A stretch of 64,000 nucleotides of DNA from Emticicia aquatilis (GCF_014644295.1 NZ_BMKK01000017.1:42134-106133); one strand, 5' to 3'; shown: positions 24,717-33,682, numbered from the stretch's first letter. Made by a program: numbers and translations. The notes: generated by a model not told the origin, from the letters alone.

Positions 24717-26093
24717 ATGAAAATATTTCCTTGTTTTATAGCACAGTATAAATATTTACTATCCTTATTCGGAATTATACTGATAGCAGCTGCCTGCCAG
24801 AAAAAAAGCTCTGAAGAAATTAAGCCTGTTTCGGATATTAGTGCAGATATTGCTAATAAGTGGATGGCGTTATTTTTAAATATTGAGCGATTCGCTACGG
24901 GATATCGCCCGCCTGTGGCAGCTCGTGCTTTCGCTTATACTAATTTGGCTGCCTATGAAGTTATTGTGCCTAATTCAGTAAATTATAGGTCTGTTGCTCC
25001 TAATTTTAAAGGTTTGAATATCCCAAAAATCGAAGCAGGCAAACCATATAATTATGAAGCAGCAGTAAATGAGGCGTATTACTTGATGATGAAAAGTTTT
25101 TTTCCTCATATTTCAGAATCGTATCTAATTGCTATTGATAATTTATACCGACAGTTTGATAACCGAAATATTGATGCCGATGTACTGGCACGCTCCAAGC
25201 AATTTGGAAAAGCGGTAGCGACTGCAGTTTTTGATTTTTCAAAAACTGATGTTGCTGGGCATGAAGCATATTTGCGAAATCAACCAGCTGATTATGCAGC
25301 ACCTGTCGGGATTGGGAAATGGCAACCTACTTTTCCTGATTTTGGCAAAGCATTATTACCGTATTGGGGAAAAGTTAGAACATTTGCTATCAATGAAACC
25401 GAAAAAGTTGCCAAGCTACCAGTTGCATATAGTACACGCTCGACAGCACCTTTTTACGCACAGGGTTTGGAAGTATATAGCACTACCACAACATTGACAT
25501 CTGAGCAAAAATGGATTGCTGAGTTTTGGAGTGATGATATTTTTAAACTCACTTTTGAGCCAGCAGCTCGTTGGATTGCTATTGCTAAGCAGGTAGTCGA
25601 GAAAGAAAAAGTACCTTTAGAAAAAGCTATTTATACTTATACCAAAGTGAGTCTGAGTTTGAGTGATGTGGGTGTGGCGTGTTGGAACTCGAAATATATC
25701 TATAATGTCGAGCGTCCTGTGAGCTATATTCGTACAACTATTGACCCTAAATGGGTAAGTAAATTGAATAATGTTGTAGCTGTGCCTTACATAGCAGGTG
25801 TAACTCCGCCTTTTCCTGCTTATCCTTCGGGACATTCGGCTTTTGGAGGTGCGGCCGCCGAAGCATTATCAGATATTTATGGTTATAATTATGCAATGAC
25901 CGATAATTGCCATCAAGGACGCACCGAGTTTTTGGGAATGCCTCGAAGTTTCAATAGTTTTTATGATATGGCTTACGAAAACGCTTATTCTCGCATTCCG
26001 TTGGGAGTGCATTATCGAATGGATTGTGAGGAGGGGCTGCGAATGGGCTTTGCCACAGGCAAAAAAGTGAACCAACTTAATTGGAAAAAGTAA
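24717..26093 (+). CDS. Vanadium-dependent haloperoxidase-like lipoprotein 2
   Basis: This 458-residue exported protein has a lipobox (IAAAC). The active-site set is complete: K326, R333-P334, PSGH at 370-373, SR at 425-426, H432 and D436. The last motif reads SRIPLGVHYRMD, closer to the LGVH form of classical fungal and algal enzymes than to the YGGIH form of the other paralogues. The ATG at 24717 is preferred to 24693 because it begins a canonical lipoprotein signal and clears the operator. It is likely its own transcription unit with two palindromic sites upstream and a hairpin at 26117 downstream. Confidence 0.9.
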   Translation: MKIFPCFIAQYKYLLSLFGIILIAAACQKKSSEEIKPVSDISADIANKWMALFLNIERFATGYRPPVAARAFAYTNLAAYEVIVPNSVNYRSVAPNFKGLNIPKIEAGKPYNYEAAVNEAYYLMMKSFFPHISESYLIAIDNLYRQFDNRNIDADVLARSKQFGKAVATAVFDFSKTDVAGHEAYLRNQPADYAAPVGIGKWQPTFPDFGKALLPYWGKVRTFAINETEKVAKLPVAYSTRSTAPFYAQGLEVYSTTTTLTSEQKWIAEFWSDDIFKLTFEPAARWIAIAKQVVEKEKVPLEKAIYTYTKVSLSLSDVGVACWNSKYIYNVERPVSYIRTTIDPKWVSKLNNVVAVPYIAGVTPPFPAYPSGHSAFGGAAAEALSDIYGYNYAMTDNCHQGRTEFLGMPRSFNSFYDMAYENAYSRIPLGVHYRMDCEEGLRMGFATGKKVNQLNWKK

Positions 26094-26116
26094 TTTTATT
26101 CATCATAGGTTAAACT

Positions 26117-26153
26117 CAGACTCTGCTCATTGGTTTATGGGTAGAGTTTTTTT
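26117..26153 (+). terminator. Terminator hairpin, copy B of a duplicated element
   Basis: CAGACTCTGCTCATTG with a complementary GGGTAGAG-type right arm and a T7 tract, 24 bases after haloperoxidase 2. It nearly repeats the hairpin at 16285-16322. Confidence 0.7.
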
Positions 26154-26817
26154 ATTTTTTGTTCATAAGGTTGCTTGTCCAGATACAAAAAACTGTGTCA
26201 AATCCTTTGGCTCGTTCGCCAAATTTGGCTACTAAATCGCTATCCTCAGCATTCAATTGGACGACTTTTTTCATAAAAACTTCATCAATTTTTGCAATTG
26301 AACTTTCATCAACCACTTTATTATCAACTAAATACAATATTTTTTCGTTTTTGTCCAGAGTAGTAGAGATAGAAACGCCTTCGCCATTTGTAGAAATACT
26401 CAAGGGTTTGTTGATGGTTACTTTCTCAATTTCTTCTCCTTTGTCGTTAAGATATTTCGTTCGCTCAAAAAAGCCCGTAATTGGTTCAAGTGTATGGTGT
26501 GTTTTGCGTTTGGCAGTCGCTTTAAATACTGTTTTATTATTGGGTAGAATGATTTTTAAATCAGCATTTAAAAACCGTAGTTCCATAAAAAAAACATCAA
26601 TACCAAAGCCATAATCTTTGTAAGCAGTTAGTAATTTGCCATTAGCAAAAATCTTGACAGTTTTGGGTAAAGAAAGCCATTCTATTGGAGGTTCGTCAGT
26701 ATCAACAACACTAAATAACACTATGTCAACTAAATCGGTTGGCTTAGCTTCTGTTTGCTGTGCAGAAGCTGAAAACGAAGAAATATATAACAGCAAGAAA
26801 TACAAAGCGTGTTTCAT
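26152..26817 (-). CDS. Secreted protein resembling the BlaR1-like ectodomain next door
   Basis: The 221-residue protein has a signal peptide ending ASAQ and no lipobox. Its C-terminal third (LYLVDNKVVDESSIAKID, then LVAKFGERAKG) matches in pattern the C-terminal part of the neighbouring M56 protein (FFIDNVLVSEDDVNN, and LVDKYGEKAKDG). This is the small plug-like module common in Bacteroidota BlaR1 homologues. The N-terminal part (VKIFANGKLLTAYKDYG) parallels a second segment there. It has no peptidase motif. It is probably a freestanding paralogue of the sensor ectodomain; the function is unknown. Confidence 0.65.
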   Translation of the reverse strand: MKHALYFLLLYISSFSASAQQTEAKPTDLVDIVLFSVVDTDEPPIEWLSLPKTVKIFANGKLLTAYKDYGFGIDVFFMELRFLNADLKIILPNNKTVFKATAKRKTHHTLEPITGFFERTKYLNDKGEEIEKVTINKPLSISTNGEGVSISTTLDKNEKILYLVDNKVVDESSIAKIDEVFMKKVVQLNAEDSDLVAKFGERAKGFDTVFCIWTSNLMNKK

Positions 26818-26904
26818 TTTTAGTCGGTTTTAGTATAGTATGAAAACGCTTTGTATTTTGGTTTGTTGTGTTACATTTAAAATGTAGTTCTGAGAACTTT
26901 TATC

Positions 26905-28917
26905 TTAATTTCGTTTAGTTTTCAAGTTAAAAATCATATCAGCACTTTTAACTTCTTTTGGGTATTTTTCTTCGATTATCTCATTTTTATAGCCATCGTG
27001 AAATAAGTCACCATTATAATTATTAACATCGTCCTCGCTCACCAATACGTTATCAATAAAGAATATTGCCTTTTTACCTACGTCTGTTCTCATTGAAATT
27101 TTATCCAAACCAGTTTTTGTATCAATTATGCTTACTTTTTCAGTTATTCTACCATTGAAGTCTTTTAACAGAACTCTCTTTACTTTACCTTTGGTTGGAA
27201 GCATCAGATTTTTTATATTCTCAAGGGCAATTTGGTATTCTTTTTCATTTTTTAATAAGAAATCAACGTTCTTTTTGGTGCTTATTCTTACAATTCCGTC
27301 TTTAGCTTTTTCACCATATTTGTCAACTAATTTCTCTCCATTTGTTCTTGGTATTACCATAGAGACAACGGCATCTGGATTTATCCGATATAATATACTC
27401 GAAGGGTATTCTTCACCATTGATATAGACCAATGGATTTTTCCCAAGTTTATTGGCTTCTAAAATCGTGCGGAGCGTATCCTGATTTTTAGCAACTTTTG
27501 AAAATGGGGTAGGTATTTTGGGCAACTTTGATGTAAGCTGAGGAATAATTGTACTCTCTCTACTCGCTGTAAAAATTGGAAGCGTTTTTATCTTATTGAA
27601 AATTGGATATGCGTTTTCTTCCAATTTTGTGAGATTTGGGTATAAGTAGTAGCTGCCAGGTCCACCAATGTTGTAAGATGAATGTACACGAATACTTACT
27701 TTTCTATTCTCATATTTTTTGTCTAAAAGAATGGAATTATTTTTCGTTATGAAGTCTTTACCCTTTATCAATATTTGCCCTTCCGCAATAATTGTGATAC
27801 TGTCAACTTTTTCAAGGTTTAAGGCAAAATTTATAGGTCGGCAAAACCTTGAAGAATCATTCTGTGATGCAAAATTTTGTGTTAAAGTATCTAAAGCCAC
27901 ATTTGCTTTCTTTAATGTATCAGTTTTTGATATGTCATTTTTAACTTCAATTGGCTGTGGAGCTTTATCTGTACTTTTTTGTTTATAGATGGTAATAACT
28001 TTCTCTTCAGCAAATGCCATAACTCCGACTGCGATAATCGGCAATGATAAAAAATACAATAACTTTTTCATGTTTTTTGTTGGTGTTTTAAATAAAAACT
28101 GGATTCGTTCTGATAGCGGTTTTGTACTAAACTGATTGGTAATCATGGCACTCGGTGCAACGCCGAGCTTCAATAATAAATGTGCGTATTCTCGACCATC
28201 ATAAGTGGCCGACATGAGGGCATCAACCTCGTATTCGTGGATTTGTTTGAGAGATTTTTGATAGAAATAAACAATAGGATTAAACCAAAAAACAGCCTTC
28301 AAAATGCTTGAAATCAGCAAATCGAGCGTGTGTAAACGTTGTGCATGAAAACCCTCGTGGGCAATTATTAAGGCCTCTTCGTGTGGATTTAGATTATCGG
28401 TATTTAGAAAAACATAATTAAAGAACGACGAGTTACTCTGACTTTTTGTAAGCAAAATCTTTAATTTTCTTTTACTTCTTTGGTGGTTGAGCGATGCCGA
28501 ATCCACCAAAGCCACCGAAGCACTTTTAATACTATAAAAAATTGTTAAAAGATTTTTTACAAACATGATTAACATCGCTCCAACACCTACTAAGTAGATG
28601 GTGCTTATCACTTGCATCCAGTCAATATTTACTTTGGCAGATTCCTCAACATTTGCTGATTGTTGTATGATAGGGACTTGGCTATAAGTATTTTCCTGTA
28701 TTGATTCTATAGGAAACGTAGCTTCTTCAATCGGCTGTGATTCAAGCATAACTAATTCTGTTCGCTCATAACTCAATAGCGGAATCGTTAGGCTTAAAGC
28801 CAAAGATGCCAATAAATAAAAGCGATTGAGCGTATGAAAACTCAGTCGGCGAAAACCGAAGAAGTACAGCCCATAAAAAGCCGTTAAGCAGATTGTAGAT
28901 TTGAGTAGATAGTCCAT
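26905..28917 (-). CDS. BlaR1-like M56 metallopeptidase sensor
   Basis: The 670-residue membrane protein has an N-terminal set of four membrane helices and a cytosolic M56 zinc-peptidase domain with IIAHEGFHAQRLH (H187, E188, H191). A fourth helix (about 283-300) is followed by a large periplasmic C-terminal region with two plug-like repeats (LVYINGEEYPSSI...VDKYGEKAKDGIVRI and the final FIDNVLVSEDD block). In BlaR1/MecR1 systems this type of protein senses an envelope signal and cleaves the BlaI repressor. It lacks a penicillin-binding domain, so the signal is not a beta-lactam bound in the usual way. It is downstream of the blaI-type gene. Confidence 0.88.
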   Translation of the reverse strand: MDYLLKSTICLTAFYGLYFFGFRRLSFHTLNRFYLLASLALSLTIPLLSYERTELVMLESQPIEEATFPIESIQENTYSQVPIIQQSANVEESAKVNIDWMQVISTIYLVGVGAMLIMFVKNLLTIFYSIKSASVALVDSASLNHQRSKRKLKILLTKSQSNSSFFNYVFLNTDNLNPHEEALIIAHEGFHAQRLHTLDLLISSILKAVFWFNPIVYFYQKSLKQIHEYEVDALMSATYDGREYAHLLLKLGVAPSAMITNQFSTKPLSERIQFLFKTPTKNMKKLLYFLSLPIIAVGVMAFAEEKVITIYKQKSTDKAPQPIEVKNDISKTDTLKKANVALDTLTQNFASQNDSSRFCRPINFALNLEKVDSITIIAEGQILIKGKDFITKNNSILLDKKYENRKVSIRVHSSYNIGGPGSYYLYPNLTKLEENAYPIFNKIKTLPIFTASRESTIIPQLTSKLPKIPTPFSKVAKNQDTLRTILEANKLGKNPLVYINGEEYPSSILYRINPDAVVSMVIPRTNGEKLVDKYGEKAKDGIVRISTKKNVDFLLKNEKEYQIALENIKNLMLPTKGKVKRVLLKDFNGRITEKVSIIDTKTGLDKISMRTDVGKKAIFFIDNVLVSEDDVNNYNGDLFHDGYKNEIIEEKYPKEVKSADMIFNLKTKRN

Positions 28918-28918
28918 G

Positions 28919-29025
28919 CCCCTAACCCCTAAAGGGGGATTTTAATTAAAAATATGATATTTCGACTCTGATAACTAATTTAAGCTCCCCTTTAGGGCGG
29001 CAGTCGTTACTGGCGGGGGGATATT
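28919..29025. repeat. CCTAAAGGGG inverted repeat element
   Basis: CCCCTAAAGGGGG-type sequence at 28922-28940 is inverted as CTCCCCTTTAGG at 28984-28996, continuing in a G-rich stretch that supplies the last codons and stop of the BlaI-type gene. A related CTTAAAGGGGGA stretch occurs inside the terminator at 54553. Confidence 0.5.
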
Positions 29026-29369
29026 ATCTTCTTCAACTTCTCAATCTCTTCCACCGTCAGATTTTCTTCTTTTGCCATAAACGAAAGCAAGTTTTCTACC
29101 GAATTATCGAAATAATTGGCAAATACCTTTCTGAAACTCCGTTGTCCGTATTCTTCTTTTGATATTATCGGAAAGTACTCGTAGGTTTTTCCGTAAGCTT
29201 TGTAACTCAGAAAACCCTTGCTTTCGAGTAGCCGCACCACCGACGAAATCGTGTTGTAAGGTGGTTTTGGGTCATCGGGCATTTTTTCGATGATGTCTCG
29301 CACTAAACATCGTTCCAAATCCCAGATGATTTGCATGATGCGTTCTTCGGTTTTTGTTAGTTCTTCCAT
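29007..29369 (-). CDS. BlaI/MecI/CopY-family repressor
   Basis: The 120-residue repressor has the family winged-helix start (LTKTEERIMQIIWDLERC), NTISSVVRLLESKGFL as recognition helix region, and YFPIISKEEY leading to a C-terminal dimerisation helix bundle. Such dimers bind palindromes and are inactivated by proteolysis through the partner M56 protein, which is encoded directly downstream. Three TCAGTT half-sites spaced exactly 20 bp lie in its promoter (29386-29441), as expected for autoregulation. The last residues (ISPRQ) come from a G/C-rich repeat element. Confidence 0.92.
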   Translation of the reverse strand: MEELTKTEERIMQIIWDLERCLVRDIIEKMPDDPKPPYNTISSVVRLLESKGFLSYKAYGKTYEYFPIISKEEYGQRSFRKVFANYFDNSVENLLSFMAKEENLTVEEIEKLKKIISPRQ

Positions 29370-29385
29370 GATGAAACAAACTTAA

Positions 29386-29441
29386 AACTAATTTTTCAGT
29401 TTTACAACTGATTTTTCAGTTATTTTATTTAAAAATCAGTT
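29386..29441 (-). promoter_or_regulatory. Phased operator array of the BlaI-type repressor
   Basis: AACTAA-TTTT-TCAGTT (29386-29401) and AACTGA-TTTT-TCAGTT (29406-29421) are palindromic sites. A third TCAGTT occurs at 29436-29441 with a degenerate left arm. The TCAGTT blocks start at 29396, 29416 and 29436, a strict 20-bp period. Confidence 0.7.
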
Positions 29442-29512
29442 ATCATATTTTAAGTGCCTGTTTATTAGTGATTTATGTTTTCTGTTTGAACGAATCTGGA
29501 GATTCGTTCCAC

Positions 29513-29541
29513 AAAAAAAGCCCTCAGTAGAGAGCCTTTTT
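29513..29541. terminator. Terminator hairpin for the DUF5694 unit
   Basis: An A7-GCCCTC arm pairs with GAGAGCCTTTTT, with oligo-A/oligo-T on both sides. It is 21 bases beyond the stop of the minus-strand gene at 29562. Confidence 0.65.
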
Positions 29542-29561
29542 GTAGATTATATTTTAAGCTA

Positions 29562-30659
29562 TTATTTCGCCGGTGCATCATTGATGTTTATAACCTTTAC
29601 GCCTTTTTCTTTAAAAATCTTGCTCATAATGGCTGCATGATTTGCCCCAACTACTATCGTTACTCGCTTGAACCCATTGGCTTTTGCTCGGTTGATGGTG
29701 TTATCGCACATATCGTTGTTGCGGTGCCACCAGTAATTGAGCATCCAACCGTAGAGGTCGGCAGGGAAGAAATCTAACTGGCGGTACTCGTCTGAAACAA
29801 AGTTAATTCTGTACAGCCATTCTGTCATTTGTGGGCCGTTGAGAGCTTCGGTGGCGTGGTTTTCACCATAAACTTTGGCGGCATCGGCCATCAGATAATC
29901 CATTCTGTTTTTAACGAGTTTTCTCAAATCGCTTACTTTTTTGCCCATTTCGCTCAACGAATCGGTTTTGTACTTATCTCTATGAGCATAAAAAACTGAG
30001 TCGGCATTTCCCCAAGCAATGCTCCATTTTTCGTCCCAGCGTTGCGAGTCCATCGGATACATTTTCTTGATTCCCAATTCGAGCATCATAGGGTGAGCAA
30101 TATAATCGTATTCATCGTCAATATAGTTGGCTACCATCTTATGCACCGAGTCCATCGAAGCTGGCAGAAACATCTTTTTTGAGTAATTAAATACAACTGT
30201 ATCCTTTGGATTTTTCTGTAAATGTTTGGCTACGTGCCACATCTGAAAATAGCCATTTCCCGCATCGAAATTTAGATAGTGAGCCACCGCCAAATCGACA
30301 CGAGCTTTCATGTCTTTTGGGTTTTTATCGACAATTGCTTCATAACGAGCAATTTCTTTACCTAATTCACTTTCTGGAATCGCTTTTCGGCTTTTTAGGC
30401 GTTCGTAGCGTTTTAGTACATTCTCTTTATTCCAATAGTTTTTGAGAGCTTTTTCATCTTCAATCGAAAGCCATTCTCCGAAAATAGCGTTGGGTTTAAA
30501 GGCTCTGATTTTGGCATGAATACCCGTTAAATCTTGCGGAGTTTTGGGGTCATAACTGTGTGATGCTCCAATCATCAATACTTCAAGGTCTTGTGTGGGT
30601 GTTTGCGGGAAGGCTGTTTGAGCAGCGGCAATGAGTAAGATAAATAATAGCTTTTTCAT
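29562..30659 (-). CDS. Secreted DUF5694-like protein 1
   Basis: The 365-residue protein has a signal peptide ending TAFPQ. It has LEVLMIGASHSYDP at the start of the mature domain, GEWLSIEDE, and a closing VTIVVGANHAAIMSKIFKEKGVKVI block. A short beta strand followed by a conserved GxxH at both ends resembles the TraB/EreA/TIKI superfamily and DUF5694 proteins. The catalytic role is unproven. It is the downstream partner of a similar gene 11 bases away (30671), in one operon with near-identical signal peptides. Confidence 0.65.
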   Translation of the reverse strand: MKKLLFILLIAAAQTAFPQTPTQDLEVLMIGASHSYDPKTPQDLTGIHAKIRAFKPNAIFGEWLSIEDEKALKNYWNKENVLKRYERLKSRKAIPESELGKEIARYEAIVDKNPKDMKARVDLAVAHYLNFDAGNGYFQMWHVAKHLQKNPKDTVVFNYSKKMFLPASMDSVHKMVANYIDDEYDYIAHPMMLELGIKKMYPMDSQRWDEKWSIAWGNADSVFYAHRDKYKTDSLSEMGKKVSDLRKLVKNRMDYLMADAAKVYGENHATEALNGPQMTEWLYRINFVSDEYRQLDFFPADLYGWMLNYWWHRNNDMCDNTINRAKANGFKRVTIVVGANHAAIMSKIFKEKGVKVININDAPAK

Positions 30660-30670
30660 AATTTTAATGA

Positions 30671-31555
30671 TTATTTGGTGGTTTTTAATACATTTTCTAA
30701 GGCAATCACTTCAAAATAAGGATAGGTTTCAAACAAATGTTTTAAAAACGGAATGTGCGAAGAACCGTAAATAAGCACATAACGATTATCTTTTTTGTAT
30801 TCGACATCACGCAAAATATTAGCAAAGATTCGGGCGTTGCGGCTGTAATGAAAATTGGCAATTACATCTACGCCTACATACTCATCTTTTCGACCCAAAC
30901 CATAGTACCAGCTCCAATCGCTGTAAGTAAAATAAGCTGCACTTTCTGGTGTGTTTTGAGCCAAAATATACTCAGCCAATGTTGTTTTTTGCAGTAATGA
31001 ATCTTGTTTTGGGCGTTTAAAAGGATAACCTTTACTCAAAAATTCATCATTGGTTCGTACTGAGTCGTTGTAAGCTCCCATTTGGTCGAATAGGTTTTTA
31101 ATTGTTTTTTCAAGGGCATATTCGGTCTTGAAATTGGGAGAGTCATAATCTGCGGGCTGAAAATCTACGCATTTTACTCCTTTAAGATTTAGTTTTTTTG
31201 CAGTTTTAAAGCCAAATTGTACTATTTCGTTGGCATTTACTTTTCTGTTGCTTGGCTCAATTCCCTTCTGATAATTGAAATAAAGGCTATCCCAATATGG
31301 TTGTCTGTCAGGTGTATTTTCAACGTAAATCTTATCGGGGTTAAAATTTGCTAAGCTATTTACGATTTCGTCCACTTCTTTTTGGCGTTTTTTAGAAAAT
31401 AAATCTGAGTGTAAACGACTGTTGCTATCCAAACTTTGATTAAGGTGAAAAGTGCCAAGAAGCACAATTTGAATTTTCTTTGGAGTGGGTTTGGTCTGTG
31501 CCGAAAGGCTAAAAGTTGGTAGTAATATTAAAAAAAGTAATAATAGCTTTTTCAT
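30671..31555 (-). CDS. Secreted DUF5694 protein 2
   Basis: The 294-residue protein has signal peptide end LSAQ. The mature domain starts IQIVLLGTFHLNQ, contains DEIVNSLANFNPDKIYVENTP, and closes with YVLIYGSSHIPFLKHLFETYP, the DUF5694 signature. The GTFH and GSSH motifs at the two ends of the domain parallel TraB/EreA-like hydrolases, so a metal- or His-dependent periplasmic hydrolase is possible. It is the upstream gene of the pair, and a long non-coding spacer precedes it. Confidence 0.75.
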   Translation of the reverse strand: MKKLLLLFLILLPTFSLSAQTKPTPKKIQIVLLGTFHLNQSLDSNSRLHSDLFSKKRQKEVDEIVNSLANFNPDKIYVENTPDRQPYWDSLYFNYQKGIEPSNRKVNANEIVQFGFKTAKKLNLKGVKCVDFQPADYDSPNFKTEYALEKTIKNLFDQMGAYNDSVRTNDEFLSKGYPFKRPKQDSLLQKTTLAEYILAQNTPESAAYFTYSDWSWYYGLGRKDEYVGVDVIANFHYSRNARIFANILRDVEYKKDNRYVLIYGSSHIPFLKHLFETYPYFEVIALENVLKTTK

Positions 31556-31886
31556 AATTTTGAGCGTTTGTTTTTGTTTTATGAAGCAAATTTATAGTGC
31601 TTTAGGTTGTGCTGAGTACCCTAATCGGCAAAGCGGATAATCATCTCGACCAACAAGAAAATTGACCGATGAAAGTTATTTGAAACATAGTTTGCGAGAA
31701 AAACCAGTTTGACGATTATAATTCCTGTTTGACGGTGAAAAAGTGGCGTTTGTCGGAAAAGATTTAGAAAATAGTTTCAGAAAATCTATTTTCGTAGCAA
31801 ACATTGTCAAGCAAGTTCCTAACTTGTCAGTTTAGGTCGAAACCATTTCTAAACCTGCACAAGTTGGAAACTTGTGCTACATCATC
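31556..31886. other. Spacer between DUF5694 unit and LytS-type kinase
   Basis: No coding frame was found. The right third is filled by a multi-hairpin palindromic element (31796-31881); the left part shows nothing recognisable. Confidence 0.6.
31796..31881. repeat. Palindromic element, GTAGNACAA family, copy 3
   Basis: GTAGCA at the left pairs with TGCTAC at the right. Inside are AAGTT-cct-AACTT and GCACAAGTT-ggA-AACTTGTGC stems and a GTTTAGG/AAACC pair. It ends only six bases before the kinase ATG. Confidence 0.55.
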
Positions 31887-32915
31887 ATGAGCAAACGCAG
31901 AAGTATTATATTTCACATATCATTTTGGTTGTTTTTTATTTTTTCGGGAAATGTCCTCAATTTCATTGGAGGGGGCGAATATCAATTTGAATGGAAACAA
32001 TTCTTAGGGCCACTTTCTTTAAGTTCATTGTTTTTCCGAATTACGGTTTCTTACATGATTCTCTATGTTTTTAATCGTTTTTTTGATAAAAAACAATACT
32101 TTAAATTGATTTTAGGATTTTTGGGTGTGTGTGCTATGTACATAACTGCTCGCTATTTGGTCGAAGAGGTTTTGTATTTTAAACTCTTTGGTTTTCATAA
32201 TTATTCTGAAACGTCTCGTCGTTTTCCATATTATGCTACTGACAATATTCAGAATGTAATCTATTATTCGTTCAATGGTTTTTTCTTGAAAATGATAGAA
32301 GATTTTTTCCGAACTGAAAAAGAAAAAAATGCACTTCTGACCGAAAAACTCAATGCCGAACAGGCTTTTCTGAAAAGTCAGCTAAATCCGCACTTTTTGT
32401 TCAATACGCTCAATAATATCTATTCGCTGACACTTACAGCTTCGCCCAAAGCCCCAGAAGCGGTACTGAAATTATCGGAATTGATGCGGTATATGCTTTA
32501 TGAATCGAATGTTGATAAAATAAACCTCGAAACCGAAGTGAAGTATCTGAAAAACTTCGTTGAGTTGCAGAAATTTCGTTATTCGGGACAAACTTACGTT
32601 GATTTTCAAGTAGCAGGCGATTTACATTCGCAGAAAGTTGCTCCGCTTTTATTGATTGCCTTCGTAGAAAATGCCTTTAAGCATGGAGAAGTAAATATTG
32701 AATCTAAACCGCTTTCTATCAGTCTTTTATTGAATCAGAATAATCTAAATTTTACGATAAAAAACTTTAAAAAAGACCAAAATAAGGACGAAGTAGGAGG
32801 GGTGGGGCTGGAAAATGTACGCCGTAGATTAGATTTATTATATGCAAATCAATACAGTTTGGACATTGAAGATGCGAAAGAAACCTATTTTTGTGAATTG
32901 AATTTGATTCTCTGA
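31887..32915 (+). CDS. LytS/YehU-type sensor histidine kinase
   Basis: The 342-residue kinase has four membrane helices in the first 145 residues, then the His_kinase domain (PF06580) with phospho-acceptor H169 in LNPHFLFNTLNNIYSL, the N box FVENAFKHGE near 259 and a C-terminal GGVGLENVRRRL block. It lacks a recognisable sensor domain outside the membrane. The ATG at 31887 is chosen over an in-frame TTG at 31872 that falls inside a palindrome. The response regulator starts 5 bases after its stop. Confidence 0.92.
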   Translation: MSKRRSIIFHISFWLFFIFSGNVLNFIGGGEYQFEWKQFLGPLSLSSLFFRITVSYMILYVFNRFFDKKQYFKLILGFLGVCAMYITARYLVEEVLYFKLFGFHNYSETSRRFPYYATDNIQNVIYYSFNGFFLKMIEDFFRTEKEKNALLTEKLNAEQAFLKSQLNPHFLFNTLNNIYSLTLTASPKAPEAVLKLSELMRYMLYESNVDKINLETEVKYLKNFVELQKFRYSGQTYVDFQVAGDLHSQKVAPLLLIAFVENAFKHGEVNIESKPLSISLLLNQNNLNFTIKNFKKDQNKDEVGGVGLENVRRRLDLLYANQYSLDIEDAKETYFCELNLIL

Positions 32916-32920
32916 AACTC

Positions 32921-33682
32921 ATGGAAAAAATCCGCTGCCTTGCCGTTGATGACGAGCCTCTGGCTCTTGATATTTTGGCAAATTATATACAAAAAACACC
33001 TAATCTGAGCCTTGTGGCTACTTGTACTGAACCATTGGAAGCCCTGAGTTTGATTCAGCAAGGGAAAGTCGATTTGTTATTTTTGGATATTCAGATGCCT
33101 ACACTTACAGGTATTCAGTTTTTGCGAGTCATGAATGGCAAATGCAAGACGATTCTGACAACGGCCTACTCAGAATACGCCATCGAAGGCTACGAATACG
33201 ATGTGGCCGATTATCTACTGAAACCAATTTCGTTTGAACGATTCTTGAAAGCCGTGCAGAAAGCTGTGGGGCAGTTGACAGTTTTGATTGAGCAGCCTTC
33301 TTTGGGAAGTTTGCAGTCCTCAATTGGCTCCGAAAATTCAGAAGTTTTAAGTACTCCATCAACTACTCAGCAGCAACTTGATTTTATTTTTGTAAAAACC
33401 GAGTACAAAATTCAGAAAATCAATCTTTCGGATATTCTTTATTTGGAAGGATTGAAAGATTACGTATCCATCTACACCACTAATGAACGAATCCTGACGC
33501 TGCAAACCATGAAAAAAATGGAAGAAATGTTACCTTCCAATCGCTTCGTACGGGTACATAAATCTTACATTGTTTCGCTCGAAAAAATCGAAACCATCGA
33601 ACGCCAACGAATTTTTATCGGCAAAAATATAATTCCAGTAGGCGATAGTTTTCAGAAAGATTTCATGAAACTCATCGGCTAA
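32921..33682 (+). CDS. LytTR-family response regulator
   Basis: The 253-residue regulator has a receiver domain (DDEP at 10-13, phospho-acceptor D56 in FLDIQMP, K near 104). A Ser/Thr/Gln-rich linker leads to a C-terminal LytTR DNA-binding domain (about 152-253) with YLEGLKDYVSI and FVRVHKSYIV. It is coupled to the upstream kinase. LytTR proteins bind paired direct repeats; the regulon is not evident. The gene precedes a haloperoxidase-containing unit and is followed by its own terminator. Confidence 0.94.
   Translation: MEKIRCLAVDDEPLALDILANYIQKTPNLSLVATCTEPLEALSLIQQGKVDLLFLDIQMPTLTGIQFLRVMNGKCKTILTTAYSEYAIEGYEYDVADYLLKPISFERFLKAVQKAVGQLTVLIEQPSLGSLQSSIGSENSEVLSTPSTTQQQLDFIFVKTEYKIQKINLSDILYLEGLKDYVSIYTTNERILTLQTMKKMEEMLPSNRFVRVHKSYIVSLEKIETIERQRIFIGKNIIPVGDSFQKDFMKLIG

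Noticed and set aside
26905..29369. BlaI/BlaR1 pair as a beta-lactam resistance locus
   Set aside because: There is no beta-lactamase gene nearby and the sensor lacks a penicillin-binding domain; the family controls many other functions.
29562..31555. Two DUF5694-like genes as EreA-type erythromycin esterases conferring resistance
   Set aside because: Only short GxxH patterns agree; the proteins are exported and lack the full esterase motif set, so no resistance role is claimed.
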